From Shewanella sp. c952 (GTDB taxonomy: Bacteria > Pseudomonadota > Gammaproteobacteria > Enterobacterales > Shewanellaceae), in NCBI RefSeq assembly GCF_019654975.1, contig NZ_BPEW01000008.1, forward strand, positions 91,434-155,433: 64,000 nt of DNA, written 5' to 3'. Each line of letters starts with the position of its first letter. Positions within the stretch are counted from its first letter, which is position 1. The notes under the pieces are model-generated. The model made no database searches and was not told the DNA's origin. It saw only the letters and a list, made by a program, of their open reading frames with translations. Positions 7,463 through 17,581 of this stretch are shown here, piece by piece. The position numbers and the translations under genes are program-made.

Positions 7463-8095
7463 TTATTTTAATTGAAGAGCCTGCCAATAATCATATAGAG
7501 CAGCGATATTTGATGAACACATTAGTGGCACTGCAGGTTTGAGTTGCTCGTCTGTCCAAAGCCACCATTGCATTTCGAGTAACTGAGATATTTCTGTTGC
7601 AGAAAATCGGAAACGAATGTGTTTAGCTGGGTTAGAGCCCACAATTTCGTAAGGTGCAACATCTTTGGTCACGACAGCGCGGCTGGCAATAATAGCGCCA
7701 TCACCAACGTTGACGCCACTCATTATCATGGCTTCACTACCAATCCAAACATCATTACCAATAACGGTATCGCCAGCACGTTCAAAACCATCAATCCCAT
7801 GACTAAAGTTTTCATGATCCTGATAGAAAAAGGGAAAAGTACTGATCCACTCGTGTTGGTGGCCTTGATTGCCCGCCATCATAAATACCGCACCGGAGCC
7901 AATGGAGCAGTAGCTACCAATAATGAGCTTATCGATGTCAGTTCTATCCGCCATTAAGTAGCGTGCGCAATCATCGAAACTGTGGTTGTGGTAATAGCCA
8001 GAATAATAGCTGTGCTTGCCAACGACAATGTTTGGATTGGTGACTTGCTCTTGCAGTGGCTTACCCACAAATGGGCTTTCGAAATAGTTGTTCAA
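7463..8095 (-). CDS. catB: CatB-type xenobiotic O-acetyltransferase (left-handed beta-helix)
   Basis: This 210-residue protein belongs to the hexapeptide-repeat xenobiotic acetyltransferases, which transfer acetyl from acetyl-CoA to chloramphenicol or related small alcohols and act as cytoplasmic trimers. Visible signatures are [14 protein letters not shown] at the N-terminus, the hexapeptide run [22 protein letters not shown] (containing the catalytic-type His after GNQ), the FPF loop, and [55 protein letters not shown]. The start is TTG with AAAGG nine bases upstream. It is a lone chromosomal gene; whether it confers chloramphenicol resistance is not shown by sequence. Confidence 0.85.
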   Translation of the reverse strand: MNNYFESPFVGKPLQEQVTNPNIVVGKHSYYSGYYHNHSFDDCARYLMADRTDIDKLIIGSYCSIGSGAVFMMAGNQGHQHEWISTFPFFYQDHENFSHGIDGFERAGDTVIGNDVWIGSEAMIMSGVNVGDGAIIASRAVVTKDVAPYEIVGSNPAKHIRFRFSATEISQLLEMQWWLWTDEQLKPAVPLMCSSNIAALYDYWQALQLK

Positions 8096-8298
8096 GTTAT
8101 AAAACCTTTAGTTCTAATGCTGGCAGTATGTTTAATCAGTAATTAGCACTGGGTGATGACACTGGTAATTGTTGGCTCTCCGGAAGTTTGCCAATGGTAC
8201 TCAAAATAGCAATTAGTTGCTTTTACTTCTGCGCCACTAGGCTTATTTTTCGGCATTATACACATGTGCCACTGGTTGCGAAGAGATCATAGCTGCGA

Positions 8299-8583
8299 TT
8301 ATTCAGCTTTTGCGGAAATTCGGTTAATCACTTCATGAGCTTCTTTTAAGCTGGCGCCTGTCTCTTGGCGATATAACCGAATAGCGGTTAACTTTTTACC
8401 TAAGGTAATCGCCGTTAACACATCTTTAGAGACGTGGATATTTTCATCAAACACAATGCCATTATTCTCTAGCAATGTGTCTATTTTATTTTCTATGATT
8501 TTTAATTTGCTATCTGTTTTTTGTATATGGAAAATGCAAAAAACGAGCCCTAAAATAACGATGATTAACAGTGGTTCATCCAT
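8299..8583 (-). CDS. Membrane-anchored protein with ribosomal L7/L12 C-terminal-like domain
   Basis: This 94-residue protein has an N-terminal hydrophobic helix (PLLIIVILGLVFCIFHI), a short coiled linker (SKLKIIENKIDTLLENNG), and a C-terminal segment KKLTAIRLYRQETGASLKEAHEVI that matches the L7/L12 C-terminal fold (the K-x-x-A-I-K-x-x-R-x-x-T-G-x-x-L-K-E-A motif). The domain would face the cytoplasm. In the ribosome this domain recruits translation factors; in small membrane proteins of this type the role is unknown. It appears as a single gene with its own AAGGAA ribosome binding site. Confidence 0.7.
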   Translation of the reverse strand: MDEPLLIIVILGLVFCIFHIQKTDSKLKIIENKIDTLLENNGIVFDENIHVSKDVLTAITLGKKLTAIRLYRQETGASLKEAHEVINRISAKAE

Positions 8584-8810
8584 GATGTATCGATTCCTTG
8601 TCCCTTGAGGTTTTGTTACGCAGTGTCTTCAAATTGAGCGTTATAAACTCACTTGTTCTGTATAGCACTTTTGATTTACTTAGGGAAGCGGGCGGCAATA
8701 TTGTTTAGCGATTAGATAGAGAACATCGTCAAAAATAAACAGCCCTAGTCAAAGTTTTAAAACTGAGCGTTACATTGGCAAGTGGATTAAATTTAAAGGT
8801 AGCGACAAAA
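8584..8810. other. Intergenic stretch without recognised gene
   Basis: Together with the terminator that follows, this roughly 300-base stretch separates the L7/L12-like gene from torD. I see no convincing frame or repeat in it; it should hold the promoter of the minus-strand L7/L12-like gene near its low-numbered end. Confidence 0.4.
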
Positions 8811-8845
8811 ATGCCGATAGTGGACAGTCACTATCGGCATGTAAT
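8811..8845 (-). terminator. Rho-independent terminator of the tor operon
   Basis: ATGCCGATAGTG (8811-8822) and CACTATCGGCAT (8829-8840) form a perfect 12-bp stem with a 6-base loop. Read on the minus strand the stem is followed by TTTTTG, as expected for a terminator about 45 bases after the torD stop codon. Confidence 0.85.
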
Positions 8846-8885
8846 TTAGGCTGGTTCAGCGCTTAGGAATGAGCGCCAATTAAGG

Positions 8886-9545
8886 TTAACTTTCGCTTTC
8901 CAGCCACTCTAGATCTGAGTTAACCCAAGCAAGTGTCAGTTGCGCTAAGGCGATATAGAAATTGCCAGTGTCGACCTTGGCGACTTTTGCTACAAAAGTT
9001 GCTAACCAATTAGCGAGATTGTCGCGAATAAACTCAAGCTGCTCTTGGTTGCTGCTATGCATATTGATATGCGCCACATAAGCCAATATTACCGCTAGGT
9101 GATCGGCAGGCTCAGGAAACTCACTCTGTACCTGCAGCTGACTCTGTTTTAAAAACTGAGTCATCTGCTGGTGTTGCTCACCAAATAACAGCGGTTCATC
9201 AGCCTTATTTGTTGGCTTTTCCGTTGCGGAATTATCGACTAAATATAGGCTGGCGTAAGGTGAGGCACTGTGCTTAGTGCCCACCAAAAATAGACCGCAA
9301 TAATCGGCAGCAAGCTCCAATAAAGCTTTATCACTATTAAGCTTGGCAAACTCGGCAACAAGCACCTCAACATCAGCTTTAAAGCTAGGTTCAGCGGCTA
9401 GTTGTGACCAAAACGCTTGTGCCTGAGTGCTGGTTAACTCATGCAGTGTTTTATGGTCGATCTCCTTGGCAAACAAAGATGAAAGTAACTGGTAAATGGT
9501 ACTTCTTGCTTGGTTTACTGGGTTCGCTGCTGATCCTGTGCTCAT
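8886..9545 (-). CDS. torD: TorD, TMAO reductase maturation chaperone
   Basis: This 219-residue cytoplasmic protein belongs to the TorD/DmsD family, which binds the twin-arginine signal of its partner reductase and helps insert the molybdenum cofactor before export. The early helix [17 protein letters not shown], the segment [25 protein letters not shown] and the later [16 protein letters not shown] match the family pattern (D-Y-x-x-L-F..., the S-P-Y-E/A-S motif and E-x-x-D-H). It starts four bases inside the end of torA, so the two are translationally coupled. It is the last gene of torECAD and is followed by a strong terminator. Confidence 0.93.
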   Translation of the reverse strand: MSTGSAANPVNQARSTIYQLLSSLFAKEIDHKTLHELTSTQAQAFWSQLAAEPSFKADVEVLVAEFAKLNSDKALLELAADYCGLFLVGTKHSASPYASLYLVDNSATEKPTNKADEPLLFGEQHQQMTQFLKQSQLQVQSEFPEPADHLAVILAYVAHINMHSSNQEQLEFIRDNLANWLATFVAKVAKVDTGNFYIALAQLTLAWVNSDLEWLESES

Positions 9546-12034
9546 AGTGCTATCTCAACTGGTCCGCTAAATGAACTAACATTGGGTAATTTACCTTGAT
9601 ACTTTTCAAATTCAACCAGGCAGGTATAGGCAGAGCATGCTTGCGCCAGTTTTGATGTACCAATATCTTGGGTTAAAGTATTTGGATCGCCGTAGCTACA
9701 TAGTGCGCCAATTTCTGCGCCACCCTCTTTGCTACCGTCTTCGCCAACGGGACCATACCAAGCGCCTTCGTGAATACGAATAACTCCTTTAGGGAAATTA
9801 TTTGATACCACTGCACCCGCTAGTAGCTGGCCACGGTCGTTAAACACTCGTACCACATCACCTGCTTTAATACCGCGTTTTTTAGCGTCATCAGGGTTTA
9901 AATAAACCGGTTCGCGACCGTTAACGGTATAGGTTTCACGGAACTGCTCAGATTCACACATCTGTGAATGCAAACGCTTATCTGGGTGGCAAGACTGCAT
10001 CCATACCGGGAATTTTTCAGAACCAGGCCCACCGTGGCTACGCTCTGATTTTTCCATCCAAGTTGGGTGGCCTGGGCAGTCATCGTAATTATATTGGGCA
10101 ATCTTACGGCTAAAGATCTCAATCAAGCCTGATGGAGTGCCCAGTGGGTTGATCTCTGGATCATCTCTAAATGCGGCGTGACGTGTCCAAGGCTTACCTT
10201 CACCAAAGTGCACGTAACCCTGTTTCCAGAACTGGTCAAACTCAGGCATCTCAAATTTACCCGCGTTAGCATTTTTACAGTCAGTGTATAGCTTATTTAG
10301 CCATTCACGCTCGGTCATGCCGCGAGTGTACTCTTTCTCTTTACCCATAATACGGGCAAAGCGAGTGAAGATTTCAAAGTCAGACAAGCTTTCATAAAGT
10401 GGCTCGACCATCTTCTGCATTGCTAATACGCCACGGTTAGCGTAGCTACCATAGACATCAATATCGTTACGCTCAAAGGTTGTGCATGCAGGCAGAACAA
10501 TGTCAGAGAAACGACAAGTCGCCGTCCAGTTCATGTCGATAGTGACCACACATTCAAGCTTTTGAAATGCTTGCTTCATGCGGTTACGGTCTTGATGATG
10601 GTTCCAAGGGTTGTTGCCTGAGAACACCATCATTTTAATATCTGGGAAGGTGACTTTGCTGCCATTTGAGTCAATGGTTTTACCGGGCTCAAGTATCGCG
10701 TCTATCCAACGTGCAACAGGTATCGTGCTGCTGGTGCCTTTAAAGTCATTGCTATCAAACAGTGGCTTTTGGTCTTCATCCAAGTTACGCGGGAAAGCGC
10801 CCGGCGCTGCTGCACCAGATGATGGCACACCAATGCTTGAATAATGGTGACCATAGCTTATGCCGCCGCCAGGTAAGCCTATTTGACCTATCATGGTGGC
10901 GAGCACGGCTGCCATCCAATAGGGTTGCTCACCATGTTGCTGGCGTTGGATACACCAGCCCATGAGCATTTGGGTGCGGCTCTTTGTCATTACCTTGGCG
11001 AGATCTCGAATGATCTCAGCAGAAACGCCGGTGATCTCAGCGGCCCACTCTGGTGTTTTCTCAACGCCATCGGTTTCGCCTTGAATATAAGGCAAGAAAC
11101 GGTCGAAGCCTAAGCTGTAACCTTCAATAAACTTGGTGTCATGAAGGTTCTTTGCCACCATTTCGTGGGCAATACCTAACATTAACGCTACGTCAGTTTG
11201 TGGATTAACGTATAACTGCTCACAACCTAAATACTGTTGGGTTTTAGTGACGACAGGATCGATGCTAATAACGCGGATCTCACCTTTTGCCACTTTCTCT
11301 TTTAGCTCGGCAAGGTAAGCATAAGACTCATGAGTCTCAGCATTCCAGCCCACTTGTAGGTTCTTGTATGGATCGTTCGACCACAAGATAATTGTCTTAG
11401 AGTTCTCAAGAATAAGCGGCCAAGACGTACCTTGGGCATATACCTCTGTAGAGCCTAAGATGTAAGGCAAAATAGTTTGCCCAGCACCAGTAGAGTAGTC
11501 GCCGACCTTCTTAACAAAGTTGCCATGCATGCCAACAGCGCGTTGCATATGGCTGGTGCTAGAGTGCAGTTGACCGGTTGCACGCCAACCGGTTTGGCCT
11601 GCGTGTAGTCCTGATGGACCATACTTAGTTTGCACTTCATCAAGTGAGTCTTTAAATAGCGACAGTGCTTTATCCCACGTGACACGTACAAAGCGGAAGT
11701 CGCCACGTTGACTAGTATCACTTTTATGGCCTTTCAGTAAAAAGTCCAAGCGAACCATTGGGTAACGCACACGAGATGGGTTGTAGACTAAACCCTTAAC
11801 GCCGTTAATCATGTCAGTCGGATATTTATCACGGTCAAACGGGATGACCTGATCAATCACGCCATTTTTGCGCTTCATCTTGAATGCGCCAAAGTGTGAA
11901 CCTGTGGTCAACCATCCATCACTGGCTTTTGCGCCTGAGGCCGCTAAAGCATTTAACGGTGCTAAGACTGATGAGCCGCTAAGTACAACATATGAGGTGC
12001 CGACTAAGCCTTTTAGAAAATCTCTTCTGTTCAT
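9542..12034 (-). CDS. torA: TorA, periplasmic trimethylamine-N-oxide reductase
   Basis: This 830-residue molybdoenzyme reduces TMAO to trimethylamine in the periplasm, using electrons from TorC. It begins with a twin-arginine signal ([20 protein letters not shown]) ending near AALA/ASGA around residue 33. The DMSO-reductase-family core is evident: [19 protein letters not shown] with the region of the Mo-ligating serine, [29 protein letters not shown], and the C-terminal molybdopterin-dinucleotide-binding domain ([32 protein letters not shown]). Its length equals that of enteric TorA. It lies between torC and torD in one operon; several antisense frames across it are shadows. Confidence 0.97.
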   Translation of the reverse strand: MNRRDFLKGLVGTSYVVLSGSSVLAPLNALAASGAKASDGWLTTGSHFGAFKMKRKNGVIDQVIPFDRDKYPTDMINGVKGLVYNPSRVRYPMVRLDFLLKGHKSDTSQRGDFRFVRVTWDKALSLFKDSLDEVQTKYGPSGLHAGQTGWRATGQLHSSTSHMQRAVGMHGNFVKKVGDYSTGAGQTILPYILGSTEVYAQGTSWPLILENSKTIILWSNDPYKNLQVGWNAETHESYAYLAELKEKVAKGEIRVISIDPVVTKTQQYLGCEQLYVNPQTDVALMLGIAHEMVAKNLHDTKFIEGYSLGFDRFLPYIQGETDGVEKTPEWAAEITGVSAEIIRDLAKVMTKSRTQMLMGWCIQRQQHGEQPYWMAAVLATMIGQIGLPGGGISYGHHYSSIGVPSSGAAAPGAFPRNLDEDQKPLFDSNDFKGTSSTIPVARWIDAILEPGKTIDSNGSKVTFPDIKMMVFSGNNPWNHHQDRNRMKQAFQKLECVVTIDMNWTATCRFSDIVLPACTTFERNDIDVYGSYANRGVLAMQKMVEPLYESLSDFEIFTRFARIMGKEKEYTRGMTEREWLNKLYTDCKNANAGKFEMPEFDQFWKQGYVHFGEGKPWTRHAAFRDDPEINPLGTPSGLIEIFSRKIAQYNYDDCPGHPTWMEKSERSHGGPGSEKFPVWMQSCHPDKRLHSQMCESEQFRETYTVNGREPVYLNPDDAKKRGIKAGDVVRVFNDRGQLLAGAVVSNNFPKGVIRIHEGAWYGPVGEDGSKEGGAEIGALCSYGDPNTLTQDIGTSKLAQACSAYTCLVEFEKYQGKLPNVSSFSGPVEIAL

Positions 12035-12048
12035 AATCTGCAGTCCTA

Positions 12049-13227
12049 TTAGTGAGCCGACTTATTGAAAGTTGATGAATGCTCTTGCAAGTATTTCTGT
12101 ACTAATGCTTGGGTATCTTGATCCATGTTGACGAATGCGATCATGCCTTGGAACATTCCTGGCCAAGTGTTGGCGTCAAAGTGCGCTTCATCTGGCTGGG
12201 TGTGACACACACTGCAGCTGTCGCTATAGGTGCTGCGAGCATAGTTCCAAAGTGGCTGTAGGTCGCTAAGTAGGTAGTCGGTATCCGTCCAAATAACGGC
12301 TTCAACACGCTGCCATTTAAGGCCTGTCATTGGATCTTCTTTCTCTTCGAAAGTTTTAATTACACCCTCTTCGAGCGCCGCATCTTTAGTGAGCTGAGCC
12401 GATAGAATGTTCAAACCAAAGTCATAGTAGATCACGCGGCCTGCACCGATTTTCTTTCTCCAGCCGTCGATACCGATTTTGGCGCGATTGCCCTTAAGCT
12501 CTAATACTTTCACTTTAGTGGCGATGTTCAAGGTACCGGCTTCAACGTCTGTTTTTTCATTAAAGTAAACAGGCTTGGTCAGTGCCGTAAAGTAGCTTTG
12601 GTCAACCTCTAAGCCGTTAACGCCAGAGCCTACTTCTGCAATGAGTTCTGGCGCACGTGCCGTGCCCATATCAGGCAGTTTGTGAGCGATACCTTTGTGG
12701 CAATCGATACAGCTTTGATCGAGTTCTGCGGCGCGCTTCATCTGTTTTTGCGCGAGCTTAGACATGCTGTCCCACTTCATTGAGTCGTAGTTATGACAGT
12801 TTTTACAAGCTAGAGAGTTATCGCGGTCGAATCGCTTCCATTCTCGGCTGGCCATCTCTAGGCGTTTATCTTCGAATTTTTCAGGGGTATTGACGGTTTG
12901 CAGTAACCAGCCCCAAACATCGTGAGAAGCTTCGATTTTACGGCCAATTTTACGGCTCCACTCATGAGGAACGTGGCAGTCAGGGCAGGTTGCGCGCACA
13001 CCTGAGTGATTTGACCAATGCACTGTTTCTTGTAGCTCTTTATACGGCATGCTTTCCATGCTGTGACAGCTAATGCAAAACGCTTCAGTGTTTGTTGCTT
13101 CAAGCGCGGTGTTAAAACCACCCCAAAAGATAACGCCCATTAGAAATGCTGACACGCTAACAGTGCCGAGTGTAAGGTATTGTGCTGGTTTGGTTAGTGT
13201 GCGCCAGATGTTAAGTAACCATCTCAT
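12049..13227 (-). CDS. torC: TorC, membrane-anchored pentahaem c-type cytochrome
   Basis: TorC (392 residues) passes electrons from menaquinol to TorA. The N-terminal membrane anchor (about residues 17-37, [21 protein letters not shown]) is followed by the four haem motifs of the NapC/NirT domain (CISCH, CPDCH, CKNCH, CIDCH). A C-terminal extension carries a fifth haem, CSVCH near residue 342, which is the TorC-specific part that contacts TorA. It is 14 bases upstream of torA and about 41 bases downstream of torE. The order torE-torC-torA-torD is the Shewanella arrangement. Confidence 0.96.
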   Translation of the reverse strand: MRWLLNIWRTLTKPAQYLTLGTVSVSAFLMGVIFWGGFNTALEATNTEAFCISCHSMESMPYKELQETVHWSNHSGVRATCPDCHVPHEWSRKIGRKIEASHDVWGWLLQTVNTPEKFEDKRLEMASREWKRFDRDNSLACKNCHNYDSMKWDSMSKLAQKQMKRAAELDQSCIDCHKGIAHKLPDMGTARAPELIAEVGSGVNGLEVDQSYFTALTKPVYFNEKTDVEAGTLNIATKVKVLELKGNRAKIGIDGWRKKIGAGRVIYYDFGLNILSAQLTKDAALEEGVIKTFEEKEDPMTGLKWQRVEAVIWTDTDYLLSDLQPLWNYARSTYSDSCSVCHTQPDEAHFDANTWPGMFQGMIAFVNMDQDTQALVQKYLQEHSSTFNKSAH

Positions 13228-13268
13228 AATCGCATCCTCGTAATAAGTTTATAAAGTGAAATAGGGGA

Positions 13269-13439
13269 TTAGTGAGTGACAACGCCGCCAAATGCTTGGA
13301 TCATCCAAATGATGAAACCATAGCTACTCACAAAGGCGATGCTTAGTGCAGGGAATAATATAAAGATGATGAAGCTCAAAGCCTTAAGCTCATCTTTTTT
13401 GCTACTCGTGTTTAATTTATTCGGATTTTGATTTGTCAT
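13269..13439 (-). CDS. torE: TorE, small NapE-like membrane protein (56 aa)
   Basis: A short frame starts at ATG 13439 and ends with TAA at 13269-13271. The 56-residue product has a polar N-terminus (MTNQNPNKLNTSSKKDELKA) and one hydrophobic segment (LSFIIFILFPALSIAFVSSY...GFIIWMIQAFGG), the typical form of TorE/NapE proteins: a cytoplasmic N-terminus and one helix in the inner membrane. GGAG lies about 10 bases upstream. It is the first gene of the tor operon, immediately after the TorR-type boxes. The role of TorE is not well established in the family; here its position in front of torC argues for a part in TMAO respiration. Confidence 0.88.
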   Translation of the reverse strand: MTNQNPNKLNTSSKKDELKALSFIIFILFPALSIAFVSSYGFIIWMIQAFGGVVTH

Positions 13440-13515
13440 GACCGTTCAGCTCCAGCTCAATCCTTTCTTTGATGAGGTCATTATAGGGAGATGATGTGAA
13501 TAGCGATGGGGCTTG

Positions 13516-13556
13516 CAATGAACAGCTTGAGACAAGTTATGAATAAATATGAACAG
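13516..13556 (-). promoter_or_regulatory. TorR-type boxes upstream of torE
   Basis: On the minus strand CTGTTCATAT (13547-13556) is identical to the E. coli tor-box decamer. It is followed directly by a weaker copy TTATTCATAA (13537-13546, 7 of 10) and then by CTGTTCATTG (13516-13525, 8 of 10). The array lies about 75-115 bp upstream of torE, a good place for an OmpR-family activator. TorS, TorT and TorR themselves are not in this window. Confidence 0.75.
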
Positions 13557-13651
13557 AATTAGAGATTGGTAATTAAGCAAGTTGTAGTTTTTAAAGTCAG
13601 TGACTTGTATTGATTTTGGCTGGAGGGTGGGCGTAATAACTTGCAGAGGTT

Positions 13652-13691
13652 ATATCAGCCGCCCATAAGCGCTGCAAACAGCGGCTGATAT
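13652..13691. terminator. Long-stem hairpin between tor upstream region and DUF2956 gene
   Basis: ATATCAGCCGC (13652-13662) and GCGGCTGATAT (13681-13691) form an 11-bp stem with an 18-base loop, 11 bases after the 3' end of the DUF2956 gene. No clear T-run follows on the minus strand, so it may be a weak terminator or an RNA-stabilising hairpin. Confidence 0.5.
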
Positions 13692-13702
13692 TTAAAGTAG
13701 GA

Positions 13703-14029
13703 TTATTTTGTCATAACATGGTAGCTGATAAATCCAATCCAACTTAGGGTCAATAAGCCCCAAGGCAGATAAGGGCTGGCGGCGCGGTCTTCAATATTTT
13801 CTTCAATATGCTCAGGCTCTGCAGCTCTCGCTTTAGCGCGAACCTGCTGTTTCTTTTGCTTATCACGTACCCGAGCTTTGCCTTTTTGCTGTTTTTTATA
13901 TTCAGCAATACCTTTTTCAATACCGAGTGCAATTAGTTTAGTTTGCTCTTTTGTTTGCCCCGGCTTCTGGGTCGATTTTGCCACTTTCATAGCTTCGTTT
14001 TTGGTTTCGTCTGAGATCTGCTGTGCCAT
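13703..14029 (-). CDS. DUF2956 family protein
   Basis: The 108-residue protein has a charged N-terminal part (MAQQISDETKNEAMKVAKSTQKPGQTKEQTKLIALGI... then a Lys/Arg/Gln-rich stretch around residues 44-66) and one C-terminal transmembrane helix (YLPWGLLTLSWIGFISYHVM). This pattern, including KPGQTKEQTKLIAQGI-type text, is that of DUF2956, found in Shewanella and Vibrio. It would be a tail-anchored inner-membrane protein with a basic cytoplasmic part. Function unknown. It stands alone between the tor and haem loci. Confidence 0.75.
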   Translation of the reverse strand: MAQQISDETKNEAMKVAKSTQKPGQTKEQTKLIALGIEKGIAEYKKQQKGKARVRDKQKKQQVRAKARAAEPEHIEENIEDRAASPYLPWGLLTLSWIGFISYHVMTK

Positions 14030-14121
14030 ATTTTATGAATGCTTAGCTAAGAATAGGCTCACTATAACATGAGCCGATTTATCCTTTAGTGACTTATTTT
14101 CCCCGCGAGATTAAATCCTGT

Positions 14122-15483
14122 TTAACTTTTATTTTCAGTCAGAAACTCAAACAGACCAGTTTGCATATTTACATTCCAAAAACGTCCCGCCAACGTCAGT
14201 GTTAATGCGTTGCTGCTAAGCTGCGCGAGTCCATGGCTTTGCCATGCTTCAAAGAGCGGCTGTAACTGTTCTACTAGGTGAGTTTCAAGTTGGTTAAATT
14301 GCAATTTTCCACTATCTAAGCCGCGCTTAAAAATAGCATCTAGTTTTGCTGATGGGTTAGGGGTAAACATCATTCCTGGTACATTATGAGGCGTCGATAA
14401 TGATGCGTCATTGCCGATAGTGCAGGCCAGTTGTTGGGCTTGATGCCACTCGGTCAAACTGCGAGCGTTCATCATCGAATGGCCATGAATACTGCCGCCT
14501 GCTCCTGCGCCAAAGGGAAGGATCTCAATGCCACTCTTAGCTAACGAGTTATAAACACTGCGCTCACGTGCATCGCGGCGCCAGTGACAGCTGGATAGGC
14601 GTTGCCATTGATTCGACTCTAGATACTCTGCACCAAAAGCATACATCTGTGCGCGGGTTTGGCTGTCAGCTTGAAATTCACTGCTATCGGTACCCAGAAT
14701 TTTACCTTTATCACTGGCACGATCAATACGGGTACCACCTAGGCCTATAAGTTGATAAAGGTCGACTCCATGTACACCGCTGTCTAAGACTGCTTGTAAA
14801 TCCCGCTGCCAAATTGACAGTGTTTGTCCCGGTAGCCCAAAAATAAGATCGACCACAATGCTGGCGCTGTCGTGTTGGCTTAACGTTGATAGCCGCTGCA
14901 GCAGTTGTGCTTTGTCATCAAAGCGGCCAGCGGCACGCCTAACCTCGGTATCAAAGCTCTGCACACCGAATGAAAAGCGATTAAAGCCAGCATCCAATGC
15001 GCTATGCCATTTGTCATCATCAAAGCCATTGAGACGACCTTCGAGCGTCACCTCGGCATTATCAACCAGTGGGAAGCGGTTTACCGCAGCACCTAGCATT
15101 GCAATTTCTGTAGCTTGTATGTCGGTAGGTGTACCACCACCTATGTATACAGTGTCGAACGGTTGGCTCTGAGCAAAAGGGCTACTAGCGGCAACGCTCA
15201 ATTGCTGACACAGCTGCTGCATATAATCACTTATTCGCTGTGGGTTAGCGCCATTTTCGAAGAAATTACAAAAACTACAACGTTTACGGCAAAAAGGGAT
15301 ATGAATATACAGGGCTCGCTGTTCACTTTCGCTAGGTTGTTGCCACCATTGTTGCCACTGCTCTGGTGTGACATTAGCTGGGCGGCTGCCACTGCGACCA
15401 GCGTGTGGTGCACTCTTTACCTTAAAAGCATGTTGCAGTGGTTCAGGGCTTGAGATCCCCGTCATGGATGGCGTCAGAATCAT
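14122..15483 (-). CDS. hutW: HutW, radical SAM haem-utilisation enzyme
   Basis: This protein of about 453 residues is a radical SAM enzyme of the HemN/ChuW/HutW group, which opens the haem ring anaerobically to release iron. The [4Fe-4S] motif CRKRCSFC (CxxxCxxC) follows YIHIPF near residue 65, as in HemN-like proteins. YIGGGTPTD, LEGRLNGFD, RFSFGVQSFD and DLIFGLPGQT are the usual SAM-barrel landmarks. I choose ATG at 15483, with GAGAG upstream, over a TTG four codons earlier. It follows hmuV after a gap of about 210 bases that contains its own Fur-type box, so it can be iron-regulated separately from the ABC genes. Confidence 0.88.
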   Translation of the reverse strand: MILTPSMTGISSPEPLQHAFKVKSAPHAGRSGSRPANVTPEQWQQWWQQPSESEQRALYIHIPFCRKRCSFCNFFENGANPQRISDYMQQLCQQLSVAASSPFAQSQPFDTVYIGGGTPTDIQATEIAMLGAAVNRFPLVDNAEVTLEGRLNGFDDDKWHSALDAGFNRFSFGVQSFDTEVRRAAGRFDDKAQLLQRLSTLSQHDSASIVVDLIFGLPGQTLSIWQRDLQAVLDSGVHGVDLYQLIGLGGTRIDRASDKGKILGTDSSEFQADSQTRAQMYAFGAEYLESNQWQRLSSCHWRRDARERSVYNSLAKSGIEILPFGAGAGGSIHGHSMMNARSLTEWHQAQQLACTIGNDASLSTPHNVPGMMFTPNPSAKLDAIFKRGLDSGKLQFNQLETHLVEQLQPLFEAWQSHGLAQLSSNALTLTLAGRFWNVNMQTGLFEFLTENKS

Positions 15484-15520
15484 TACTACTCTCAAATACT
15501 ATAATTAAAATATATATTTG

Positions 15521-15539
15521 AATGATAACTATTATCAAT
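15521..15539 (-). promoter_or_regulatory. Fur-type box upstream of hutW
   Basis: AATGATAACTATTATCAAT contains the symmetric arms TGATAA and TTATCA around a 3-base centre, close to the Fur consensus GATAATGATAATCATTATC. It lies about 40 bp upstream of the hutW start, overlapping the expected promoter, as is usual for iron-dependent repression. Confidence 0.7.
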
Positions 15540-15697
15540 TAGTGTTTGGGTGAGATGGATCAAGTTAGCAGCTGTTTGCAATGTAAATATTGAGTCTAAT
15601 AGGGTGGTATGAGCTATCTCCATCCATGGAAATAGCAAGGCTAAAACGAGGACCAATGCACTCGTCAGTAAGAGTTAGTTGCTTGTCGAGTTGAGAG

Positions 15698-16522
15698 TTA
15701 AAACAGCAGTGGGGTTTGTTGTCCCGGCTCCATCACTACGATGGGATCGTACTTCCACACTTGCCTTATGGTTTCCGGCGTTAAGGCTGCAGCGGGTACA
15801 CCATCACTAACGACTTTACCTTGCTGCAATATAATCAACCTATCGGCATAACGGGATGCTTGATTAAGATCGTGCAGCACAACCACCACGGCATAGTTAC
15901 TTTCGTGAGCAAGTGACTTTGCCAGTTTTAAAACCCGGTGTTGCTGCGCTAAATCCAGTGCTGATGTTGGTTCATCTAAAAACAAAATTGCCGGCTTATC
16001 CGATTGCGCCAGTTGAGTTAATACTCGTGCTAGCTGTACTCGCTGCTTTTCACCTCCAGAGAGCGTCGGGTAACTGCGATCTTTCAAAGCCGTTAAATCC
16101 AATTTATCTAGCTGGTTATCGATGAGTTGCTGACCTTGTAGTTGGGAAAGCGTTAACGGGTATAGCCCCATTTCAACCACTTGGCTGACCTTAAATGGAA
16201 ACGTTAATGAGGCATGTTGCGGCAAAACAGCAAGAGATTTCGCTAGCTGCTGCCTATCCCAGCTGTCTATGGCTTGTCCGTGAACTTTTATCCGACCAGT
16301 TTCCGCTTCAACCTCTTGGCACAAGCTTTTGAGCAGGGTTGATTTCCCAGCGCCATTTGGCCCTAAAAGCGCAGTCACTTCACCTGCATGTAAAGTTAGA
16401 TTGATGTCGGTAAGCACAGGTTTATGGCCAATGCGCACTGACAGGTGGTTAACTTCTATTACAGTTGCCTGAGAGTCAGATTGCGATAGAGGTTTAGATT
16501 GAGAAAACCTTGTTTGCTTCAT
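15698..16522 (-). CDS. hmuV: HmuV, haem ABC transporter ATP-binding protein
   Basis: This 274-residue ATPase powers haem transport across the inner membrane with HmuU and HmuT. Walker A is [15 protein letters not shown] (about residue 52), the Q-loop lies in AVLPQHASL, the ABC signature is [15 protein letters not shown], and Walker B is [13 protein letters not shown] followed by the switch His in VVLHDLN. The spacing and the ending KYDPIVV are typical of FecE/HmuV-type proteins. It starts 19 bases after hmuU and is the last gene of the tonB-exbB-exbD-hmuTUV series on the minus strand. Confidence 0.93.
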   Translation of the reverse strand: MKQTRFSQSKPLSQSDSQATVIEVNHLSVRIGHKPVLTDINLTLHAGEVTALLGPNGAGKSTLLKSLCQEVEAETGRIKVHGQAIDSWDRQQLAKSLAVLPQHASLTFPFKVSQVVEMGLYPLTLSQLQGQQLIDNQLDKLDLTALKDRSYPTLSGGEKQRVQLARVLTQLAQSDKPAILFLDEPTSALDLAQQHRVLKLAKSLAHESNYAVVVVLHDLNQASRYADRLIILQQGKVVSDGVPAAALTPETIRQVWKYDPIVVMEPGQQTPLLF

Positions 16523-16541
16523 ACTTATATCAACCTCATCT

Positions 16542-17558
16542 TCATACTAACCTGCTGCGCTGTTTGAGTAATAAAACAATAAAGAAGGGCGCACCGAGCA
16601 GAGCTGTCACTAAACCCACTGGCAGCTCTGATGGGGCAACGATAGCGCGAGCGCCGATATCCGCAAGGGCTAATAACGCGGCGCCGAGCATAGCGCTAAG
16701 AGGTAATAGTTGCTTATGATCTGGGCCTACCAGCATGCGAACGAGATGCGGCACTACTAGGCCGATAAAGCCAATAATGCCGGTGGCAGCAACTGATATT
16801 CCGACGCCGATAGCGCATAGCACAATCAGTCTCAGTTTCAGTTTGTCGACATCTAGCCCTAGATGTCGAGCTTCAGCCTCTCCAAGTAACAATGCATTCA
16901 GTGCTTTGGCGCTGCGGTTAAATTGCCAACTGACGAGCGCAAGCGCAATGAGTGTGAGTATGACGTAATGCCACTGGGCTCCCGCTATCGAGCCAAGCTG
17001 CCAAAGCGTGAGATCCCTAAGAGCCATGTCGTCAGCCATATAGGTCAGTAACCCAATCCCTGCGCCAGCTAGTGCTGCAACAGCAACTCCCGATAGTAGC
17101 AGTAGCACGACTGAAGTCCCCGTTGGACTACTGGCAAGGCGATAGACCACTAATGTGGTGACTAAACCTGCCAAGAAAGCGCTGATTGCAACGGCATATT
17201 CACCGCCTTGGGGAAACAGCACGATACAGATAGCGGCGCCGAGCGCAGCGCCAGAGGAGACACCAATAATGCCCGGTTCGGCCAGTGGATTGCGAAATAA
17301 CCCCTGCATAACAGCGCCACATTGTGCTAACACAGCTCCCACTGCTAAGGCGAGCAGGGTACGTGGTAAGCGCACATTATCAATCACTAACTGCTCATGA
17401 GCGGCGACATTTCCAATCTCTATATGTGTTGCCCAATTGATGACGGCACTGAAGCTAGCACTGGGGCTAATTTGCAGTGGGCCTATGCTGACAGACATCA
17501 GGCTTGTTACCACCAAAGCGGTCAGTAAACAGGGCCAAAGCCAACGAGTATTTTCCAT
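16542..17558 (-). CDS. hmuU: HmuU, haem ABC transporter permease
   Basis: This 338-residue FecCD/BtuC-family permease has about ten hydrophobic segments. The family landmarks [45 protein letters not shown] near the N-terminus and [34 protein letters not shown] (the coupling-helix region) in the C-terminal half are clear. It works as a dimer with HmuV in the inner membrane. It sits between hmuT and hmuV with short gaps, consistent with one transcript. Confidence 0.94.
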   Translation of the reverse strand: MENTRWLWPCLLTALVVTSLMSVSIGPLQISPSASFSAVINWATHIEIGNVAAHEQLVIDNVRLPRTLLALAVGAVLAQCGAVMQGLFRNPLAEPGIIGVSSGAALGAAICIVLFPQGGEYAVAISAFLAGLVTTLVVYRLASSPTGTSVVLLLLSGVAVAALAGAGIGLLTYMADDMALRDLTLWQLGSIAGAQWHYVILTLIALALVSWQFNRSAKALNALLLGEAEARHLGLDVDKLKLRLIVLCAIGVGISVAATGIIGFIGLVVPHLVRMLVGPDHKQLLPLSAMLGAALLALADIGARAIVAPSELPVGLVTALLGAPFFIVLLLKQRSRLV

Positions 17559-17581
17559 TTAACGATTCCAGAGTTGCTGAT

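Noticed and set aside
9898..12068. Several small antisense frames across torA
   Set aside because: They run through a clearly coding region and match no family; shadows of torA codon usage.
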